Of a DNA stretch of 64,000 nt, positions 59,573 to 64,000 are shown piece after piece. Numbering within the stretch: position 1 is the first letter of the stretch; each line of letters starts with the position of its first letter. Under the pieces are notes generated by a model. That model was given only the letters and a program-made list of their open reading frames with translations, was not told where the DNA came from and did no database searches. The position numbers and the translations under genes are program-made. Source of the stretch: an uncultured Oscillospiraceae bacterium (lineage in GTDB: Bacteria > Bacillota > Clostridia > Oscillospirales > Oscillospiraceae); contig CAKUHB010000005.1 in NCBI GenBank assembly GCA_934655875.1, positions 1-64,000 on the forward strand, in the 5' to 3' direction.

Positions 59573-61417
59573 TCAATCCTGCTTGTCCAGCGTTTCGTCC
59601 TGCATGACCGCTTCAAACTGGGCGCGGTTCATGTTCTCATTTTCCATCAGGAAGCCGGCGATCTTGTCGAGCCGCTCCGCGTGCGCCTTGAGGATTTCCT
59701 CGCAGCGTCGGTAGGCTTCGCACATGATGCCGTGCACCTGCACGTCGATCTCACCGGCCGTCTCTTCGGAATAGGGCTTCGTTTTTTCGTAGTCCCGGCC
59801 GATGAAGACCTCCTGACTGGAGGAGTAGGAGACGGGGCCGATGGCGTCGGACATACCGTATTTTGCGACCATATCGCGCGCAATGGCGGTGGCCCGCTGC
59901 AAATCGTTGGATGCGCCGGTGGAGATGTCGCAGAGCTTCAGCGCTTCTGCCACGCGGCCGCCGAGGAACGAAACGATCGTCTCGAACATCTCATTGCGGG
60001 ACGCATACGATTTATCGTCCTGCGGCAGGCTGATCGTCATGCCGCCGGCCTGTGCGCGCGGGATAATGGTGATCAGATGGACGGGATCCTGCGAATCAAG
60101 GCAGTACATGCAGATCGCGTGTCCGGCTTCGTGGACAGCTGTGAGCATTTTCTCTGCATGGCTGACGACGCGGCTCTTCTTTTCCGGCCCGGCGATGACC
60201 TTGATCATGGCCGTTTCCAGATCCTGCTGGGAGATCGCCGCTTTTCCACGCCGGGCGGCAAGCAGCGCGCCCTCGTTCAGGAGGTTCGCAAGATCTGCGC
60301 CGGTGAAGCCTGCGGTCGCCTTGGCGACGGCGGGCAGATCGACGGTATCAGCCAGGGGCTTTTTGCGCGCGTGTACCTGCAGGATCTCCAGCCGCCCGCG
60401 CCAGTCCGGCGCACCGACGTAGATCTGCCGGTCAAAACGGCCCGGACGCAGAAGCGCTGGATCGAGGATATCCTTGCGGTTCGTCGCGGCGATGACAATG
60501 ACGCCCTCATTGGCGGAGAAACCGTCCATTTCAACGAGCAGCTGGTTGAGCGTCTGTTCACGCTCGTCATGGCCGCCGCCGAGACCTGCGCCGCGCTGAC
60601 GGCCGACCGCGTCGATCTCGTCAATGAAGATGATAGCGGGGGAGACACGCTTGGCCTGCTCAAACAGGTCACGGACGCGGCTCGCTCCAACGCCGACATA
60701 CAGCTCCACGAAATCAGAGCCGGAAATGGACAAAAATGCGACGTTCGCTTCCCCGGCGACTGCTCTTGCCAGCAGCGTCTTGCCGGTGCCCGGAGGGCCG
60801 ACGAGCAGAACGCCCTTCGGGATCTTCGCGCCGAGCTGCTTGAAGCGATCCGGGTCGCGTAAAAACTCCACGATCTCGGAAAGCTCTTCCTTTTCCTCGT
60901 CCGCGCCGGCCACATCCTTAAAGGTGACGGCTTCGCCGTTCGGGACGCCGAAGCGCGCGTTGGCGCGGGTGAACTGCGACATGGCGGACGGGCCGCCGTT
61001 GCTGCGGTTCATCATGAAGAACCAGACGAACAGCAGCGCCACGCCGACGATCAGATACGGAAGAACAGAACGCCAGATGGAGTTGGAGGCGGGCAGATAA
61101 TTGTAGGATTTCAGGATGCCGGAAGCATTCTGCGCAGCGATGGTATCGTCAAGATCCTTGTGGAAGGTCTCAATGTCGCCGATCTTCGCTGCTGCGGTGC
61201 CGGCCTGCTCTGTGCCGCTGCCATAGAGCGTCAGCGTCAGCGTATCGCCTTGCAGAACGAACGACTCGACCCGTTCGGATTCAAACAGGTCGAGCACGTC
61301 GGAATAGGCAAGCCTGCTGCCGTTTTGCGTAAGCAGGGACGAAGAGACCACCACGAGCACCAGCGCCAGAATCGCGATCAGCAGAATGGTCTGCATGGCT
61401 TTGGGCTGTTGATTCAC
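59573..61417 (-). CDS. ftsH: ATP-dependent zinc metalloprotease FtsH
   Basis: A 614-residue membrane-bound AAA protease. Two membrane segments (about 9-28 and 116-136) flank the extracytoplasmic domain. Walker A GPPGTGKT is at 207-214, Walker B IIFIDEID at 262-269, the second-region-of-homology arginines in ALLRPGRFDRQI, and the zinc motif HEAGH at 429-433. It degrades misfolded or regulatory membrane proteins. The start is GTG at 61417 with AAAGGAG six bases upstream. It is the last gene of dnaB-tilS-hpt-ftsH. Confidence 0.97.
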   Translation of the reverse strand: MNQQPKAMQTILLIAILALVLVVVSSSLLTQNGSRLAYSDVLDLFESERVESFVLQGDTLTLTLYGSGTEQAGTAAAKIGDIETFHKDLDDTIAAQNASGILKSYNYLPASNSIWRSVLPYLIVGVALLFVWFFMMNRSNGGPSAMSQFTRANARFGVPNGEAVTFKDVAGADEEKEELSEIVEFLRDPDRFKQLGAKIPKGVLLVGPPGTGKTLLARAVAGEANVAFLSISGSDFVELYVGVGASRVRDLFEQAKRVSPAIIFIDEIDAVGRQRGAGLGGGHDEREQTLNQLLVEMDGFSANEGVIVIAATNRKDILDPALLRPGRFDRQIYVGAPDWRGRLEILQVHARKKPLADTVDLPAVAKATAGFTGADLANLLNEGALLAARRGKAAISQQDLETAMIKVIAGPEKKSRVVSHAEKMLTAVHEAGHAICMYCLDSQDPVHLITIIPRAQAGGMTISLPQDDKSYASRNEMFETIVSFLGGRVAEALKLCDISTGASNDLQRATAIARDMVAKYGMSDAIGPVSYSSSQEVFIGRDYEKTKPYSEETAGEIDVQVHGIMCEAYRRCEEILKAHAERLDKIAGFLMENENMNRAQFEAVMQDETLDKQD

Positions 61418-61447
61418 GGGATTCTCCTTTTATTCTTTATTCTACTA

Positions 61448-62008
61448 TTATTTATCCTGATAGACAGAGGGCTTCAGAACGCCGACGAAGGGCAGGTTCC
61501 GGTAATAGTCCTCATAATCGAGACCGAAGCCGACAACAAACGCGGGCGGAACCGTGAAGCAGGTGTAATCCGGCTTCAGCTCGACCTTGCGGCCGGTGGG
61601 CTTGTCAAGCAGCGTGCAGATCTTGACGGAAGCGGGCTTGCGCTCGCGGAACATTTCGCAGATCATCTTGAGCGTGCTGCCGGAGTCAATGATATCCTCA
61701 AGGATCAGGACGTGCCGGCCCTCGATATCGTGGTCGATATCCTTGCGGAAGGTCAGCTTGCCGGTGGATTCCGTGCCGCCCTCAAACGACGTGATGCACA
61801 TGAAATCCTCCTGCACAGGGATATTGATGGCATTTGCCATCTCCGCGAAGAACGGAACGACGCCCTTCAGAACGCCGACCAGAATCGGGCACTTGCCGCG
61901 GTAATCCTCCGCGATCTGCGCGCCGACTTCCTTGATGCGGGCGTGGATCTCTTCCTCAGAGACCAATACGCGTTCGATGTCCTGCAGCATGTCAGACTTG
62001 TTAATCAT
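61448..62008 (-). CDS. hpt: hypoxanthine phosphoribosyltransferase
   Basis: A 186-residue purine salvage enzyme converting hypoxanthine or guanine plus PRPP to IMP or GMP. The PRPP motif VLILEDIIDSGSTL is near 99-112, and the FVVGFGLDYEDYYRNLPFVG C-terminal base-binding region is present. The start overlaps the tilS stop by 8 bases. The tilS-hpt-ftsH order is classic for Bacillota. Confidence 0.97.
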   Translation of the reverse strand: MINKSDMLQDIERVLVSEEEIHARIKEVGAQIAEDYRGKCPILVGVLKGVVPFFAEMANAINIPVQEDFMCITSFEGGTESTGKLTFRKDIDHDIEGRHVLILEDIIDSGSTLKMICEMFRERKPASVKICTLLDKPTGRKVELKPDYTCFTVPPAFVVGFGLDYEDYYRNLPFVGVLKPSVYQDK

Positions 62009-63359
62009 ACCTCTGATCCTCTTTCTCTATTTCTTCGATTGTGATAATGACGGCGCGTTCGCCTGCGGCGGCCGCACGGTCAAGACTAACGCCGATCCCA
62101 TACACTCCGAGCACACCGCATGTGCCGCACACGACCGGAACAGACGCGCGGATGGCCGCGGGGATCTTACGGTCGATCATCAGACGCTTGAGCGTCTTTC
62201 TGCCGCCGCGGACGCGCATGCTGTCCTGCGGCTGCCGGGGACGAACGGTGATCCCGGAATGATAATCTATCGTATCATACTTTACGGCAAATGTGGAGAG
62301 GGTATTTTGGATTTCGGTAAAATTTTCTTCGATCCGGCAGCTGACACGGAAGCCAGCATCCGGCAGGACGCATGACTGGCCGGGCAGCAGCTGAACGGGA
62401 GCAAAGCCAGAAATGGGAGACGCGGCACATAAATACAGGCGGTCATAGTCCCGCCGCGCTGTCGTTCCACCTGGCAGGCAGACAAATGCGGACGGGCGGT
62501 CGGAGAACAGCAGACGGTCGACCGCGTCAATGTGCGCCTGTGACAGCTTCGGCACGTGAATATCCGACAGAAACAGCCGCACGGCGCGGGTGCGTACAGC
62601 GTCCGGATATGCGCGAAGCGCGCTGCATCGCAGTCCGTCCGGCAGACGCGCGCTTTGCAGCGCCTGCATAGCCTGCTGCTGGAGCGTATGGTTGTCCTCT
62701 GTAAGGATCCGGCACATGCGGAAGGCCGTTTCGACGAGCGACGGATTCTCTTCCTTCAGAAGCGGGACCACGCGCTGCCGCAGCCGGTTGCGCCGGACGT
62801 CCGGCAGGAGATTGCTGCTGTCGGTCACGTAAGAGAGTCCGTTTTTTTCAAGATAGTCCTCAATTTCCGCGCGGCTGCACGGCAGCATCGGACGGATCAG
62901 GTTTTCCCGCTTCGGCGGAACGCCGCACAGGCCGGTCAGGCCGGTGCCGCGCGTCAGATTCAGAAGAACGGTCTCCAGATTGTCGTCCTGCGTATGCGCC
63001 GTCGCGATAAGGCCGGGCAGGGAAGAGAAGAACGCATAACGCAGCTTGCGCGCGGCTTCCTCGATGGATTCATGCGCGCACGCCGCGCGGCTCTGTACAT
63101 CACCGCCGTCCACATATAAATGCACACCAAGCGTTTTGCACAGCTGCCGGACGAACGCTTCGTCCCGGTCGGATTCTGCGCCGCGCAGATGATGGTTAAA
63201 ATGTGCGGCTTCGACTGTGATACCAAGCGCATCCCGAAGGGACAGCAGCACATGCAGCATGCAGACGGAGTCTGCGCCGCCGGAGACCGCGCAGACGACG
63301 GTATCACCCGGCTGGGTCATATCCTGCGCGCGCATCCATGCAAGAACCTTATCCCTCAT
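62001..63359 (-). CDS. tilS: tRNA(Ile)-lysidine synthetase
   Basis: A 452-residue enzyme that modifies the wobble C of tRNA-Ile(CAU) to lysidine. The PP-loop SGGADS is at about 25-30. The N-terminal ATPase domain contains HFNHHLRGAESDRDE, and the C-terminal TilS_C domain GGRKTLKRLMIDRKIP is present. ATG at 63359 overlaps the dnaB end by 11 bases; the open frame upstream of it is dnaB shadow. Confidence 0.95.
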   Translation of the reverse strand: MRDKVLAWMRAQDMTQPGDTVVCAVSGGADSVCMLHVLLSLRDALGITVEAAHFNHHLRGAESDRDEAFVRQLCKTLGVHLYVDGGDVQSRAACAHESIEEAARKLRYAFFSSLPGLIATAHTQDDNLETVLLNLTRGTGLTGLCGVPPKRENLIRPMLPCSRAEIEDYLEKNGLSYVTDSSNLLPDVRRNRLRQRVVPLLKEENPSLVETAFRMCRILTEDNHTLQQQAMQALQSARLPDGLRCSALRAYPDAVRTRAVRLFLSDIHVPKLSQAHIDAVDRLLFSDRPSAFVCLPGGTTARRDYDRLYLCAASPISGFAPVQLLPGQSCVLPDAGFRVSCRIEENFTEIQNTLSTFAVKYDTIDYHSGITVRPRQPQDSMRVRGGRKTLKRLMIDRKIPAAIRASVPVVCGTCGVLGVYGIGVSLDRAAAAGERAVIITIEEIEKEDQRYD

Positions 63360-64000
63360 GCTTCCATTCCAGATCCGAGAACGTGAAGAACTGCGGACGC
63401 CATTGCAGCTTGACTGTGCCGGTCTCGCCATGGCGGTTTTTGGCGACAATGCACTCGGCAATGTTCTTGTCCTGCGTGTTGGGGTTATAGTATTCGTCAC
63501 GATAGAGGAACAGGACGGAGTCGGCGTCCTGCTCGATAGCGCCGGATTCACGCAGGTCAGAAAGCATCGGGCGCTTGTCGGTACGTGATTCGTTGGCACG
63601 CGAGAGCTGGCTCAGGCAGATGACGGGGACGTTCAGCTCCTTCGCCATGATCTTGAGTGCGCGGGAGATATCGCTGACGATGGTCACGCGGTTATCGCCG
63701 GATTTGCCGGGGGCCGCGGCCGTCATGAGCTGTAGATAGTCGATCAGCACCAGTCCGAGGTTATCGAGCCTACGGCACTTGGCGTTGATCTCTGCGACTG
63801 TGATGGCAGGGTTGTCGTCGACACGGATATCCGTCTGGCTGAGTGCGGAGGAAGCGATCGAGAGCTTGCTCCAGTCATCGTCCTCCAGATGGCCGGTCGT
63901 GAGCTTCTGGTTTTCCACGAAACTCTCTGTGGACAGTAGACGCATGACCAGCTGCTCGCGCGACATCTCAAGCGAGAAAAAGGCCACGGTCTTGTCATAG
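63349..64000 (-). CDS. dnaB: replicative DNA helicase DnaB, C-terminal part (cut by window edge)
   Basis: The C-terminal 216 or so codons of the replicative helicase. FFSLEMSREQLVMRLL, the Walker B region LVLIDYLQLM, LSQLSRANESRTDKRPMLSDLRESGAIEQDADSV split across motifs H3-H4, and the closing IVAKNRHGETGTVKL are characteristic. The reading frame stays open to the last base of the window, so the N-terminal domain and Walker A lie outside. It is the first visible gene of the operon running into tilS. Confidence 0.95.
   Translation of the reverse strand, partial: YDKTVAFFSLEMSREQLVMRLLSTESFVENQKLTTGHLEDDDWSKLSIASSALSQTDIRVDDNPAITVAEINAKCRRLDNLGLVLIDYLQLMTAAAPGKSGDNRVTIVSDISRALKIMAKELNVPVICLSQLSRANESRTDKRPMLSDLRESGAIEQDADSVLFLYRDEYYNPNTQDKNIAECIVAKNRHGETGTVKLQWRPQFFTFSDLEWKHEG

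Noticed and set aside
63360..63599. An 80-codon N-terminal extension of TilS
   Set aside because: It lies wholly inside dnaB, is Ser/Thr/Arg-rich, and the usual TilS N-terminus begins at 63359.
1..64000. CRISPR arrays, insertion sequences and rRNA genes
   Set aside because: No regularly spaced repeats, transposase-like proteins or rRNA segments were seen in reading both strands; only one partial tRNA was found.

Overview
The window looks like chromosomal DNA of an anaerobic, spore-forming, low-to-moderate-GC-lineage but locally GC-rich Clostridium-class Bacillota, most like the Oscillospirales/Oscillospiraceae. Reasons: clostridial gene neighbourhoods (smc-ftsY-rdgB-yhbY-nadD/yqeK-lcp-rsfS-leuS; dnaB-tilS-hpt-ftsH), a leucine T-box, SpoVAD/SpoVAE spore proteins, an addBA pair, SLH surface protein, lipoprotein-type ABC binding proteins, strong AGGAGG ribosome sites and many TTGACA/TATAAT promoters. 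Genus cannot be fixed from sequence reading alone.

Layout. 1-2127: the end of an integrated element with a parA-parB pair, bounded by a displaced 3' half of tRNA-Thr(GGT), which marks the likely attachment site. 2187-3730: a CNNM/CorC magnesium-type transporter preceded by its own promoter and a 36-codon acidic leader ORF. 3788-6974: a nicotinamidase-like hydrolase and a divergent marR - alpha-oxoamine synthase - short-chain reductase operon that resembles the first two steps of long-chain-base (sphingoid) synthesis. 6988-17982: DUF624 protein, a sugar ABC transporter (binding protein plus two permeases), LacI regulator, 4-alpha-glucanotransferase, glycogen/starch phosphorylase and a D-aminoacylase-like amidohydrolase. 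18125-19307: GAPDH. 19322-25545: two paralogous large lipoproteins with a solute-binding C-terminus and no permease, on either side of a MATE exporter. 25554-32615: a BMP-type nucleoside ABC transporter with two nucleoside hydrolases in one operon. 32621-45052: HdeD-like protein, then the smc to leuS housekeeping block and rpsU. 45155-52004: addB-addA. 52011-58561: spoVAD-spoVAE, a small unknown protein, an SLH-anchored 5'-nucleotidase, a DUF5662 protein, and tusA-yedE. 58609-64000: a radical SAM protein and the dnaB-tilS-hpt-ftsH cluster, with dnaB cut by the window edge.

How genes work together. Starch/maltodextrin use: transporter, LacI, MalQ and GlgP lie in one co-oriented run with a LacI-type palindrome at the transporter promoter; GAPDH downstream serves the same glycolytic flux. 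Nucleoside salvage: the surface 5'-nucleotidase could release nucleosides, the BMP/Nup transporter import them, the two hydrolases free the bases, and Hpt recapture purines; all parts are present though in separate loci. Genome maintenance: Smc, FtsY, AddAB and DnaB. The observations most worth following up are the acidic leader peptide in front of the CNNM transporter, the MarR-controlled oxoamine synthase/reductase pair, and the permease-less propeller-plus-binding-protein lipoproteins.
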